This document shows, one piece after another, positions 39,380-48,660 of a stretch of DNA of 64,000 nucleotides (position 1 is the stretch's first letter; each line of letters opens with the position of its first letter). Under the pieces are notes generated by a model. That model worked only from the letters and a program-made list of their open reading frames with translations, was not told the origin of the DNA and did no database searches. This DNA is from Candidatus Kuenenia stuttgartensis (lineage in GTDB: Bacteria; Planctomycetota; Planctomycetia; Pirellulales; UBA1268). The position numbers and the translations under genes are program-made. Where the stretch lies: assembly GCA_945891385.1 (NCBI GenBank), contig CAMDDJ010000008.1, positions 1 through 64,000 on the forward strand. Reading direction: 5' to 3'.

Positions 39380-40110
39380 TGCGCGGAAAACCCGGATTCG
39401 CCCTGGCGTGGTAGGTCAGTCAGGCGTTCAAAAATGGCAGAGTGGTACAGAAAACTTCGTAGCTGGTACCCCCTCTCAAACAGGAATAGCGCAACCTCGG
39501 CTCGCGGCGCCGTTTGCGCGACTTCCCCCAGCATCTCAGCCACCACGAACCGCGGCCGGAACCGGGACCAGTCGTTTGAACGAAGGACTTCGATGTCGTG
39601 CGCTTCGGCGTCCACTTTCAGCAGTTCCGCCCGGCGAAATACATCGGCATGGGCGTCAAGCAACTCCCGCAGCGGGCGCACGGGAGTGACAATCTCGTGG
39701 AGAGCCGGCATTCCTTGTTCGTCCTGCAGCCGCGCGGCATGCTCGGCTGAGAGCGTGCTGTAACATGGATTCTCGTAGACATAGAACGTCGCCGTGCCAG
39801 ACAAATCCGATACCGCGCACTGCTCGACGATGTCTCTGCGCCGGCCGCGCCGTAGCTCCCGAGCAAGCGAGGGATTTGGCTCGACGAGTAGCCCTGTCCA
39901 GCCCAGCCGATACAGTAAGAACGTGGTCGAGTACCGACGCGGATGATGAGCGCCAATGTCGACATAGCACCGACTCGTAGGGAACTCGCCCGCTTTCAGC
40001 AACAGGGATATCAGGACGTCTTCGGCTTCGAGTGCCCAGTAGGGCTGCCAGGTCGTGTCAAACCACGGCATTCGCAGCAATCGCTTGATGAATCTGAGGA
40101 AATGAATCAT
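39376..40110 (-). CDS. FkbM-family methyltransferase
   Basis: A 244-residue compact FkbM enzyme. Motif I is CYVDIGAHHPRRYSTTFLL, a form common in glycan loci, and LLVEPNPSLARELRR and ELLKVDAEAHDIEVLRS carry the acidic residues. It is shorter than the other two FkbM proteins here and only distantly similar, so they are not recent duplicates. It starts 19 bp after the upstream GT4 stop and overlaps the downstream GT4 gene by 4 bp. Confidence 0.86.
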   Translation of the reverse strand: MIHFLRFIKRLLRMPWFDTTWQPYWALEAEDVLISLLLKAGEFPTSRCYVDIGAHHPRRYSTTFLLYRLGWTGLLVEPNPSLARELRRGRRRDIVEQCAVSDLSGTATFYVYENPCYSTLSAEHAARLQDEQGMPALHEIVTPVRPLRELLDAHADVFRRAELLKVDAEAHDIEVLRSNDWSRFRPRFVVAEMLGEVAQTAPRAEVALFLFERGYQLRSFLYHSAIFERLTDLPRQGESGFSAQ

Positions 40111-40129
40111 TAGTCGACTCCGCGGCCTA

Positions 40130-41278
40130 CTAGGGGCTCACCAGACCGGAAATCCAGCATGCAAAGCCCCGAGCCGCGGCGATCGGAGAAAACCGCTCGG
40201 CGAAGTCTTGGCAGCGTTCCGCGAAAAGTGTCTGTTCGGTGGGCGACCAGCCGAGCACGCCATCGATCGCTTCGGCCAGCTGCCGAGGCTCGTCCCCTTC
40301 ACTGAACACCAGCAGGTCGTCGAACGCGGGCCCCAGGCCCGGGGCGCGGGTGCTCACGATCGGCCGCCCATATGACAGGTAATCCAGCACCTTCGACGGA
40401 AAGTTCATGCAACTGTCGTCGGTTCGGACGGGACGGGGATTCACGAGCACGTCCGCGGAGAGCGCGAGCCGCTTGAGTTCGCCTTGCGGCACCATGCCGA
40501 GGTCCTCGACCCGGTCGGACTCGGCCGTCATTCTCGCGATATCCCGATCATAGCCTTTTCCTTGGCCGGTCATCACCAACCGGACGCCGGGCGTGCGGAG
40601 GAGCGGCATGGCAGCGATCAGGCGATCGACGCCCCCGGCCCGCGAACGGGCGCCGGCGTACAGGATCGTGCGCTGGGCAGCGGCCGGTATCGCGGTTGCG
40701 GGGCAACACGGCACGAGGGCCGGCGGGAGGAGAAACCGGCGGGGCGAGGGCGCATGCTCGAACGCCCAGTGCGACACGAATGCCACGCCAGCTGCGCCCG
40801 TCGTTGCCGCACGGAATGACGCCCAGCTGTCACGGGCAGGGTCGTCGAAGTCGAGCACGATCGGAATCCAGGGCACACCGTGCCTGGCCGCCGCGGCGGC
40901 CGCCGCGGCGATCCAAGGCCCCAGGTTGTAGGTGACCAACGCCGTAGCATCGATCGACCTGACGGCTTCGACAAACCGCCGCGCATACCCGAGGCTCAGC
41001 GATCGTGTGCGCACCAGCGGGGCGTTGACATAGGGCACGACCGACGCATCGACGTCGATCGCGGCCTGCCCGCCGGCGGCGTAGAGCGGCCCCCACGGCC
41101 AGGTTCGGTGGGGATCGTGGCCGATCCAGTGCGTCCGCAGGCCGGCGTCCCGGAGCCCACCGATGTACGTCCGCTGCCACCGCATCGTCGCCGGATGCGG
41201 GGCCGTGCCGTGGAGGAGCGACTGCTCACCCTGCAGCGGGCCCGCCCAGACGATTCGCAGGTCGTCGCCGTCACGCAT
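40130..41278 (-). CDS. GT4-like glycosyltransferase
   Basis: A 382-residue GT-B enzyme. The donor domain is clear: ILYAGARSRAGGVDRLI, LVMTGQGKGYDRDIA, VNPRPVRTDDSCMNFPSK and KVLDYLSYGRPIVST. The N-terminal domain has NLGPWIAAAAAAAARHG and IVLDFDDPARD. It overlaps the upstream GT4 by 8 bp. The donor and acceptor are unknown. Confidence 0.85.
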   Translation of the reverse strand: MRDGDDLRIVWAGPLQGEQSLLHGTAPHPATMRWQRTYIGGLRDAGLRTHWIGHDPHRTWPWGPLYAAGGQAAIDVDASVVPYVNAPLVRTRSLSLGYARRFVEAVRSIDATALVTYNLGPWIAAAAAAAARHGVPWIPIVLDFDDPARDSWASFRAATTGAAGVAFVSHWAFEHAPSPRRFLLPPALVPCCPATAIPAAAQRTILYAGARSRAGGVDRLIAAMPLLRTPGVRLVMTGQGKGYDRDIARMTAESDRVEDLGMVPQGELKRLALSADVLVNPRPVRTDDSCMNFPSKVLDYLSYGRPIVSTRAPGLGPAFDDLLVFSEGDEPRQLAEAIDGVLGWSPTEQTLFAERCQDFAERFSPIAAARGFACWISGLVSP

Positions 41279-42404
41279 GACTCAGTACCATGCCCGCACG
41301 CCAGGGAGCCGCCGGAGGCTCGCGGGATTGCATGGCCGAGGTGACAACGTCCAAGAAGTAGCGGGCGACGCTCTCCGCCGAGAAGGAGCGGGCGCGCGCG
41401 ATGATGCGTCGCCGACGATCGCCTCCAACCGGCCCCTCAGCGACGATCCTTCGAAGCGACGCGGCCAACGCGGATACGTCGCCCGAACGGAACGTTTCGC
41501 CGGAGTCCGGGTCGGCAAGCAGGTCTGCCGCCCCACAGGTGGTCGAGCACAGCACGGGGGTGCCCGCCGCCAAGGCCTCGTTCACAACGGCGCCCCAGCC
41601 ATCGAACCGACTCGGCAGGACGAGAAGGTCGTGGCACGCCATCACGGCAGAGATCGACTCGTTGGAAACGACACCCCGCCACGACACCGCCTGCGCAAGC
41701 CCCAAACGGCTGGCACGGGCCCGGAGCTCGGCATCGGCATGGCCGGTACCGACGATCGTGAGCGGAATCGCCGGCGGCGGCAGGCGCGCCAGCGCGTCGA
41801 GGAGAAGGTCCACACCCTTGCGGCGAATGAGTTGCCCGACATAGATCGCTCGAAAGCCGCCGTCGTCGTGCGACGGCAACTCGAGGTGCGCGGGAGTGAC
41901 GTAGGCGAAGGGGTGGACACGATCGGCTGGAAAACCGGCCGCGCGGAACCACGACACCCCGAGCCGGCCCATGGCCAGGATGAACGACGTCCGGCGGCCA
42001 TACGCAACGGCGTCGCAGGCGGACCGCACCCGTCGCACGACGCCCCTCACCCCCTGCCCGTCGTGCGCCTCCGAGATCACGCCGAACGCCGCCCGGCCGG
42101 CGGCAACCCGCCCGAGTGCCGACCGCACCGCCGGATGACATCGAAACCCCGAGAACACGTGCAGGGTCGTCGGCGCGTCATCCGCGACGAGCCGTTCCCG
42201 TGCCGGATCGTCGTGGAACACCTCGCGAACCGCGGACGAACTGGCCGATCGCCAGCCCTGCGCGGCGCGTTCCGCGACGAGACGATCTGCATACACGGCG
42301 ATGACCTCGGCCCTGGAGGCCGTCGCCAGCGCCTCGAGAAAGGGCACCTGGTGCATCGACGGCATGGGCTGCCAGAACACGAAACGCGTCGGTGAGACGA
42401 ACAT
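41271..42404 (-). CDS. GT4-type glycosyltransferase
   Basis: A 377-residue GT-B enzyme starting at the ATG at 42404, which overlaps the upstream stop (TGATG). The start FVFWQPMPSMHQVPFLEAL is typical. The donor domain carries YVGQLIRRKGVDLLLDAL, IVGTGHADAEL, and FDGWGAVVNEALAAGTPVL with the E-x7-E motif partly kept. It forms a coupled pair with the next GT4 gene. Confidence 0.88.
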   Translation of the reverse strand: MFVSPTRFVFWQPMPSMHQVPFLEALATASRAEVIAVYADRLVAERAAQGWRSASSSAVREVFHDDPARERLVADDAPTTLHVFSGFRCHPAVRSALGRVAAGRAAFGVISEAHDGQGVRGVVRRVRSACDAVAYGRRTSFILAMGRLGVSWFRAAGFPADRVHPFAYVTPAHLELPSHDDGGFRAIYVGQLIRRKGVDLLLDALARLPPPAIPLTIVGTGHADAELRARASRLGLAQAVSWRGVVSNESISAVMACHDLLVLPSRFDGWGAVVNEALAAGTPVLCSTTCGAADLLADPDSGETFRSGDVSALAASLRRIVAEGPVGGDRRRRIIARARSFSAESVARYFLDVVTSAMQSREPPAAPWRAGMVLSHA

Positions 42405-44578
42405 CACCGGCGGGCACTCTCGTCGCCCGCGTGCGCCCCTGGCGGCAGATACCGTACGAGTTGCGCGGAGAAGGCGGCGTCGGGTGTCATGAACGGGCGG
42501 TCCCACTGCCGATCCGCGTCGGCCCAGACCTCGAACGTGAAGCCCGCGTCAATGCAGGGAACGGCCAACGGCTCCAACTGCCGCAGCACCCGCGTCTTGC
42601 CGATCCCCGCGCCCACGAGGCACAGGTCGGGCTTCATCGACAGGTCTTGGAGATCAAGGCGATCCGCGAAGGCGCGGGTCGGACTGATGCCGAGCCAGTC
42701 GACGTGCGCCGCACCAAGGTCCAGGAGACTCCGTCGAATCCCGGCTTGTTTCTCGCCTTCCGCGGAATGCACCACGAGCAGCCGCCTGCCACCGAGGAGA
42801 CCTGCCGACCGGGGGCCCCTCAGAAGGGCGTACACGAAGTAAAACGGCACGTAGCTCGCATGATTCAGGGCCAGCCCGCTCCGCCGCACCCAGTCGCGAA
42901 GGGCGGGGAAATACGCCTCGTGGAACGGTTCGCGACCGTACGTCAGGTGCATCGCAAGAATGCCGTGGCGGGCGAGATGCTCGAGATCGTCCTGCATCAC
43001 CGGCCTGAGAGCCTGGCACTCCGCAACTGTCAGTTCGCCAGAAGAGATTCCCGGAGCGGTCTCCGCATGGAAGCCCGGCGACCCGTGCCGCCAACGCCAT
43101 GCCGTGACTCGAGCCGCCGCCGCGGCTCGCCGCACATACGGCAGGCGCGGGTTCCACGACCTCGAACCGAAGAGAAACTCATACTCCCCATCGGCGAGCC
43201 TACAGACGGGGAGATATCGCCGACCGACTGCGGCTTCGACGCGGGCCGCAAATCCCGCGAACCAGGCCCTCGAGTCAATCGTCGCCGGCGCCAGCGCGAA
43301 ATCGTCGGACCGATGCTGCCGCTCAAAGCCCGGAACTACGAACGGCACGGCCGTAGGGAAGACCCTGCACGATATCGGCAGCGCCTCGGGCCCCTGAGCG
43401 ATGAGCCCTCCGACTACGCCCATGAAGGGCCGCTCAAACAGCAGATAGAGTGGAATGCTGATCGCAACGATGACCGTGCCGAAGGCCGCCATCAGAGCAA
43501 GAAATGCCCACAGACCTCCTCCGAGCGGTGCCAAACCCCCACACAGCCAAGGCCCCGCTGCTGCCATCAAATATGCGTGATACAGGTAGATCGTGTAACA
43601 CATGCCGCCAAGCACCACGAGCGGCGGCCAAGAAAGGATGCGAGAGTGCCAGCGGCCTGCAATGCCGGAATAGCAGAAACCGACCAGCGACACGGCGAGC
43701 CCACAGGTTGCGGCCAGCCCCGCCTGCCGGCCGAACCATGCAACGCCAGCGACGCACGGCAGTGCTAGCAGGTCACCTGCTGTCGAGCAGCCGAGGCTGG
43801 CAGAGCGCACGTGGACATCAGCCAAGAGAAATCCACCGAGGAAGAATGGCAGAAACGGTAAAAGTGTGAGCCGTGCCCGGCCATCCCCGAATCCAGTGGC
43901 CATCATCCAATCGGCGAGAAGCAGCGACGCCACTCCGACTCCCGATGCGACGCACACACGGGTGGCCCGATTCGGAAGCTTGTAGATCACAGCGAGCAGT
44001 GGCGCGAGAAGATAAAACTGAATCTCAATCTCAAGCGTCCACGCGACGAAGTTAATCGTGCTGAAGGTCCCGTACACTAAGCCATGGCAGTAGAGGAGGC
44101 TCGCCACCAGATGGGGGCCAATGTCGGCGAACTGCTCCCCTCGCTGAATCACGTACGCGGCCGCCAAAATCAGCAGATTGATCACATAGGGCGGTTCGAT
44201 TCTGACAACGCGGCGGAGCAGGTACGACCTGTACCCTATATGAGGGCTTCCGTGCTCGGCCGCGCGGGCGAAGGGGAGCCCGAGAACAAAGCCGCTGATC
44301 ACGAAGAAGAGGTTGACGCCCAACGCTCCGTAAAGCGTGAACCCCTCGATCTCAAGCCGCCGAAAGGACTGAGCCTGGGGCGAGGCCGGCGCCTGGATCG
44401 CATAGCCCGCGCAGTGGTGCAGCAACACCGCTGCAATCGCATACCAGCGAAGGCCGTCTACCTGCGGGAGGAATTCACGGGAGGACGTCCGTCTCCGCAA
44501 CAGCAAGTAAAGCCATCGGCCTATCCGTCCTCCAGCAGCAGTATCAACGTCGACCGCTCCGCTATGCCGCTCGCCCAT
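42404..44578 (-). CDS. acyltransferase 3 domain fused to a putative GT-D-fold (DUF1792-like) glycosyltransferase domain
   Basis: A 724-residue protein. Residues ~36-390 are an AT3 acyltransferase: FLPQVDGLRWYAIAAVLLHH with the catalytic His, NLFFVISGFVLGL, and YTIYLYHAYL. Residues ~430-724 form a soluble domain with CRLADGEYEFLFG (DGE at ~463-465) and PDLCLVGAGIGKTRVL followed by CIDAG. These resemble the D-x-E motif and C-terminal strand of GT-D enzymes of the DUF1792 type. That assignment is inference from motifs. The ATG at 44578 has GGAG 4 bases upstream and is preferred to a GTG at 44590. The soluble part likely faces the cytoplasm. Confidence 0.78.
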   Translation of the reverse strand: MGERHSGAVDVDTAAGGRIGRWLYLLLRRRTSSREFLPQVDGLRWYAIAAVLLHHCAGYAIQAPASPQAQSFRRLEIEGFTLYGALGVNLFFVISGFVLGLPFARAAEHGSPHIGYRSYLLRRVVRIEPPYVINLLILAAAYVIQRGEQFADIGPHLVASLLYCHGLVYGTFSTINFVAWTLEIEIQFYLLAPLLAVIYKLPNRATRVCVASGVGVASLLLADWMMATGFGDGRARLTLLPFLPFFLGGFLLADVHVRSASLGCSTAGDLLALPCVAGVAWFGRQAGLAATCGLAVSLVGFCYSGIAGRWHSRILSWPPLVVLGGMCYTIYLYHAYLMAAAGPWLCGGLAPLGGGLWAFLALMAAFGTVIVAISIPLYLLFERPFMGVVGGLIAQGPEALPISCRVFPTAVPFVVPGFERQHRSDDFALAPATIDSRAWFAGFAARVEAAVGRRYLPVCRLADGEYEFLFGSRSWNPRLPYVRRAAAAARVTAWRWRHGSPGFHAETAPGISSGELTVAECQALRPVMQDDLEHLARHGILAMHLTYGREPFHEAYFPALRDWVRRSGLALNHASYVPFYFVYALLRGPRSAGLLGGRRLLVVHSAEGEKQAGIRRSLLDLGAAHVDWLGISPTRAFADRLDLQDLSMKPDLCLVGAGIGKTRVLRQLEPLAVPCIDAGFTFEVWADADRQWDRPFMTPDAAFSAQLVRYLPPGAHAGDESARR

Positions 44579-44590
44579 CGCGCTCCGCAC

Positions 44591-45976
44591 CTATTTCACG
44601 GCCGGCAAAGGTGCCGCTACGGTCTCCGTATCGGCTAGTGCCATACCGAGAAATAGGAACAGGAAGTATGACAGGCTGAGCATTTCCAGTAGGTATGGAT
44701 TGATGATGAGCCCGAGAATCAGCGTCCACACAAAAATCGTCGAGGCCGCAAGTGGCCACGATTCCGGAGCCCGTTTTCTCGCCGCCCGCAACCCGAGGAT
44801 GATCAAGCCAAAGAAGACCACTGCCGGGACGAGGCCGATAACTCCGAACGACGCAGCCGTGTCGAAGAAAAAGCTGTGGCCGCCCACCTCTGTCATGTCT
44901 TCCTGGAATCCAAACCCAACAATCGGATGCTGCAGAAACGTCTCGAATGACCGCCACAGCAACACCGAACGACTACTCGAGCCGAGGCTCATCTGTTCGA
45001 TAAGGTCTACGCCCTCTTGGCGGTAAAAGATGGCGGTGACGATCGACACAGCCTTGCCAAAAGCCTGTGAAGCGGCGCTCTCGGACGCTGACAGGCTCTG
45101 CCTGAGGACTTCAAGGACGCCGATGCTCACAGCGCTTACCGCCAGCCATTGCAGGCGGTATGCGAGCGACCTCACCGGGGCAAACAACCCCAACAGCACG
45201 GACGCCACGCCCGTCATGAGCACCACTGCCCCGAACCCCGAAAGCACGGCTGTGATGACGAACGTCGCCTGCACGACGAGGACCAGCAGCCGCATCTGCC
45301 GGGAAATCATCGGATAGATCCGGAAAAGTTCGATGGCGAAGAAGAGTAAGAGGGGAGAAAAGTAGATGAAGCAACTGATGTAGGCTTTTGCCCATTGACT
45401 CGCATTCACGTCGGTGTCGATCCCTTGCGTCGCAATCTGCTGCTGCGCCCGGTCGAGGCCGCCTTGCGCACCGGAAATGAACCCGAAGAAGTCGGGAATG
45501 CACATCAGCCAGTACGCCGCAGCGATGAAGAGTAGGAACGTGCGCTCGCGGGCGGGATGTTTGGCGAGGGTGTAGCCGCAGAGCACCATCGGAATGCATC
45601 TCAGAAGGACGATCGGCGGGCTCGACGTAGTGAACAATGCCGAGATGTCGTAGAACCGGCCAGCGATCATGTTCACGACCATCACCAGTTCGAATGCCAG
45701 CAGCCAGAGCATCGCCGGTCGGGTCAGCAAGCGGGTCAAGCCTGCAGAGACCAGCATCATGGCCACGACAACGGCGCCCAAGCCCTTGTAGGCAAGGTCC
45801 ATCCGCCCCCACAACTGGTAATGTGCCACCACGAGCGTGAGCCCACAGATGATCCAGAACGGGGGAAGTGACGACGGAACCGCCCGCGCCCGTGCCGCCC
45901 AGTCGATTGCCGCCGCCGATGATCGGGGCAGCGGGCCATCGAGCGACACAGGCTGAGTGAGTCCTACAGATGCCAT
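44591..45976 (-). CDS. O-antigen ligase/polymerase (Wzy/WaaL-like) membrane protein
   Basis: A 461-residue protein with about twelve hydrophobic segments and a long periplasmic loop (about 290-360) ending in HPIVGFGFQEDMTEVGGHSF. The G-x-G-F and H-S motif is the hallmark of the O-antigen ligase/polymerase family. It would polymerise flipped repeat units or join the glycan to an acceptor. The two roles cannot be told apart by sequence, and no lipid A core genes are nearby. It is immediately upstream of the acyltransferase fusion. Confidence 0.85.
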   Translation of the reverse strand: MASVGLTQPVSLDGPLPRSSAAAIDWAARARAVPSSLPPFWIICGLTLVVAHYQLWGRMDLAYKGLGAVVVAMMLVSAGLTRLLTRPAMLWLLAFELVMVVNMIAGRFYDISALFTTSSPPIVLLRCIPMVLCGYTLAKHPARERTFLLFIAAAYWLMCIPDFFGFISGAQGGLDRAQQQIATQGIDTDVNASQWAKAYISCFIYFSPLLLFFAIELFRIYPMISRQMRLLVLVVQATFVITAVLSGFGAVVLMTGVASVLLGLFAPVRSLAYRLQWLAVSAVSIGVLEVLRQSLSASESAASQAFGKAVSIVTAIFYRQEGVDLIEQMSLGSSSRSVLLWRSFETFLQHPIVGFGFQEDMTEVGGHSFFFDTAASFGVIGLVPAVVFFGLIILGLRAARKRAPESWPLAASTIFVWTLILGLIINPYLLEMLSLSYFLFLFLGMALADTETVAAPLPAVK

Positions 45977-46009
45977 GGCACGGGATCCTTGCGTGTGGGA
46001 ACTGAGCGA

Positions 46010-47305
46010 CTATGCCCGATAATAACCCGAGGGCCGGCGCGAGATCGCATTTCGGGTATCGATGACCGCCGCACGGAAACTCGAGAAGTCTTGCTCGCGA
46101 TATTCGTCGTGATCGGTACACACGACGATCGCGTCGAACCGGTCCTCGACTGGAACCGACCGCGTGCCGGCGAATCGGGCGTGGGTACGGCCCGGCCGGA
46201 CCTCCGGCACGTGGGGATCGTGGTACGAGACGATCGCCCCCGAGGCGTTCAGAAGATCCCAAATGGCGTACGTCGGTGACTCCCTGTCGTCGTCGACGTT
46301 CTTTTTGTATGCGAGCCCAAGCAGCAGGATCTCCGATCCGCGTAGCGGCCGGCCGCGGTCGTTGAGGGCTGCAGCGATACGACTCACCACGTGCCGAGGC
46401 ATGGCGGTGTTGATCTCGCCGGCAAGTTCGATGAACCGGGCCGTCTGGCCAAACTCCTTCGCCTTCCAACTCAGATAGAACGGGTCGATCGGGATGCAAT
46501 GGCCACCCAGCCCGGGCCCCGGAAAGAAGGGCATGAAGCCAAACGGCTTGGTGCTTGCCGCTGCGATGACCTCCCAGATGTCGATGCCCATCGCGGCATA
46601 GATGACCTTGAGCTCGTTGACCAACGCGATGTTGACGGAACGGAAAATGTTCTCGAGAAGCTTGGTCGCCTCGGCGGCGTCGCAGCTCGATACCTCGACC
46701 ACCTTCGGCACCACCGCGGCATACAAGGCGGTGGCCCTTCGCAAACACTCCGGCGTCAGGCCGCCCACCACCTTTGGGATCCGCTCCAGCGACGTGACGT
46801 TTCCCGGATCTTCGCGCTCCGGCGAAAAAGCAAGGTGGAAGTCGCGGCCCGCCGCCATGCCCGAGCCGGCCTCGAGGCACTGTCGCAGGTCCACCGCCGT
46901 CGTGCCGGGATACGTCGTCGACTCAAGGACGACGAGCATCCCCTTGCACAAGACCGGCGCCAAAGCCGCGCCAGTGGCGAGCACGTACGACAGGTCTGGT
47001 GCGTGCTGCGCTGTCAGCGGCGTTGGCACGCAGATGATGACGGCATCCACAGACCCGGCCTGGCCGATGTCGGTCGTGGCCGTGAATCGCCCAGTCGCTA
47101 CCGCGTCGCGCACGCTCGACGATGGAATGTGCCGCAGATACGACTCACATCTCCCTATGATTCGCGACTTCTCCGGGTCAGTGTCGATACCGATCACCGT
47201 GCCGCCACTCCGGGTAAAGGCAAGCGCCAGCGGAAGCCCCACATAGCCCAAGCCTATGATGGCGACCCGGGTCGGAGCAGCAGGCGTTGAAGGGTTGGGA
47301 ATCAT
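46010..47305 (-). CDS. UDP-N-acetylhexosamine dehydrogenase (WbpA/WbpO-like)
   Basis: A 431-residue NAD-dependent nucleotide-sugar dehydrogenase that oxidises C6 to a uronic acid. The N-terminal dinucleotide motif is VAIIGLGYVGLPLALAF. The catalytic Cys is in GPGLGGHCIPIDPFYLSW, a form typical of the UDP-GlcNAc/GalNAc subgroup rather than UDP-glucose dehydrogenases. The ATG at 47305 overlaps the stop of the upstream GT4 gene (ATGA) and is chosen for that reason; another ATG lies at 47335. It supplies a HexNAc uronic acid, a natural substrate for the AsnB-like amidotransferase. Confidence 0.92.
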   Translation of the reverse strand: MIPNPSTPAAPTRVAIIGLGYVGLPLALAFTRSGGTVIGIDTDPEKSRIIGRCESYLRHIPSSSVRDAVATGRFTATTDIGQAGSVDAVIICVPTPLTAQHAPDLSYVLATGAALAPVLCKGMLVVLESTTYPGTTAVDLRQCLEAGSGMAAGRDFHLAFSPEREDPGNVTSLERIPKVVGGLTPECLRRATALYAAVVPKVVEVSSCDAAEATKLLENIFRSVNIALVNELKVIYAAMGIDIWEVIAAASTKPFGFMPFFPGPGLGGHCIPIDPFYLSWKAKEFGQTARFIELAGEINTAMPRHVVSRIAAALNDRGRPLRGSEILLLGLAYKKNVDDDRESPTYAIWDLLNASGAIVSYHDPHVPEVRPGRTHARFAGTRSVPVEDRFDAIVVCTDHDEYREQDFSSFRAAVIDTRNAISRRPSGYYRA

Positions 47306-48462
47306 AAGGCCGAGAGGGTTGGGGGGCTGGGGCATACCGTGGCAAGCATCTGATTCACCCGGTTCTGAAAGGTCGGCACCGAAAAGCGTTCAACGGCCAT
47401 CTGGCGGCCACGCCGGCCCATCGCGTCGCGATCGTTCACCGTCATGTCGAAGAGGCTCTCGATCGCCGCCGCGACAGGAAGGGCCGACGTGGGATCGACG
47501 GCGAGCCCTGTCACCCCGTCGACCACTGTCTCCGGGCAGCCGCCATGAGTGGACGTGATCACGGGGCGTCCCGATGCCGCAGCTTCGGCGTTCACGACGC
47601 CGAACCCTTCGCCGTATTCATCACCGTCGACCTCGACGAGTCGGCTCGGGAACGCGAAGACGTCGGCTTGCCGGTAGAGCTGAATCAGTTCGAAGCGGGA
47701 CACCCGGCCGGCGAGTAGCACTCGATCTTGGACGGCTAACCGCTCGATCTGTCGGTAGTGGTGGTCGAGAAGTTCACCTGTGCCTGTAATTGTAAGCTGC
47801 AGAGGGAGGTCCGGGCGACGGTCGCGGAGCAGAGCCATCGCCTCGATCAGCATGTCGTAGCCCTTATGAAACGAATCGGCGTCGTGCCGGCCAACCGTAA
47901 GGATGGTGTGTCGCCGCACGACTTCGCCACGCCCGGGGTCGGCCGGCCGAAACAGGTCAGTGTCGACAGGATTGTGAATCACCTCGGCCTGCGGGGAGTC
48001 CGGCAGCATGGCGGCCACGACGTTGGCGGTGTAGTGACTGACCGAAACCAGCTTAGCGCAGCGGGAGAGGAATGGCACATAGGCCCGCCCGAGGCGGCCC
48101 CACACCTCCCGGCCGTGGAGCCAGCCGACCACGGGGGCGGCCGACGCGGTGGTTTCGAGGGCGGGCAGCACGGCTCGAAGCGTATGAGGATGGGCCACGA
48201 CAACCACGTCGGCGCCGGCGAGATATCGGCCGAGATCCGCAGGCGGAAAGATCGCCGGAAACCGAACGCTAAGGCTTTTCATCACACGTGATGCCGGCGA
48301 CACACCTACGATCTCGTAGCCAGCCTCCTGGACTCGCCCCGACTCGTGGAGTGCGAGACATCGCACGGAGTGGCGAGATGCGGCAGCGGCTGCGATGGCC
48401 TTGGAGACGATCTCCAAGCCGCCGATCGCGTTGAACCCAAAGCCAACAACAACGACATTCAT
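47302..48462 (-). CDS. GT4-type glycosyltransferase
   Basis: A 386-residue GT-B enzyme. The start NVVVVGFGFNAIGGLEIV is unusual for the acceptor domain. VGWLHGREVWGRL and VSHYTANVVAAML follow. The donor domain has TVGRHDADSFHKGYDMLI and EGFGVVNAEAAASGRPVI with an intact E-x7-E motif. The ATG at 48462 is chosen because the conserved N-terminus begins there. About 198 bp of unassigned sequence separates it from the upstream sugar transferase. Confidence 0.88.
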   Translation of the reverse strand: MNVVVVGFGFNAIGGLEIVSKAIAAAAASRHSVRCLALHESGRVQEAGYEIVGVSPASRVMKSLSVRFPAIFPPADLGRYLAGADVVVVAHPHTLRAVLPALETTASAAPVVGWLHGREVWGRLGRAYVPFLSRCAKLVSVSHYTANVVAAMLPDSPQAEVIHNPVDTDLFRPADPGRGEVVRRHTILTVGRHDADSFHKGYDMLIEAMALLRDRRPDLPLQLTITGTGELLDHHYRQIERLAVQDRVLLAGRVSRFELIQLYRQADVFAFPSRLVEVDGDEYGEGFGVVNAEAAASGRPVITSTHGGCPETVVDGVTGLAVDPTSALPVAAAIESLFDMTVNDRDAMGRRGRQMAVERFSVPTFQNRVNQMLATVCPSPPTLSAL

Positions 48463-48660
48463 GGCGGTGCCGTTCGTCTCTCGGGTGCCGGCAGCGGTGT
48501 ACAAACAACCGGGGCAAGGACCGTCATGCGGCCTCGCGCGCGGATGGCGGGACATGCAAGGAGGGTCGCGGGGCGCAAGCCCAACCTAGGCACAGGCACC
48601 TCGCCCGGTGTCCTCGAGTACGGAGACCGCCTCCCGTGACCACAACTGGCAAAGCAACCG

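Noticed and set aside
45111-46880. 589-codon minus-strand frame spanning the O-antigen ligase and dehydrogenase
   Set aside because: An out-of-frame shadow covering parts of two clear genes in another frame.
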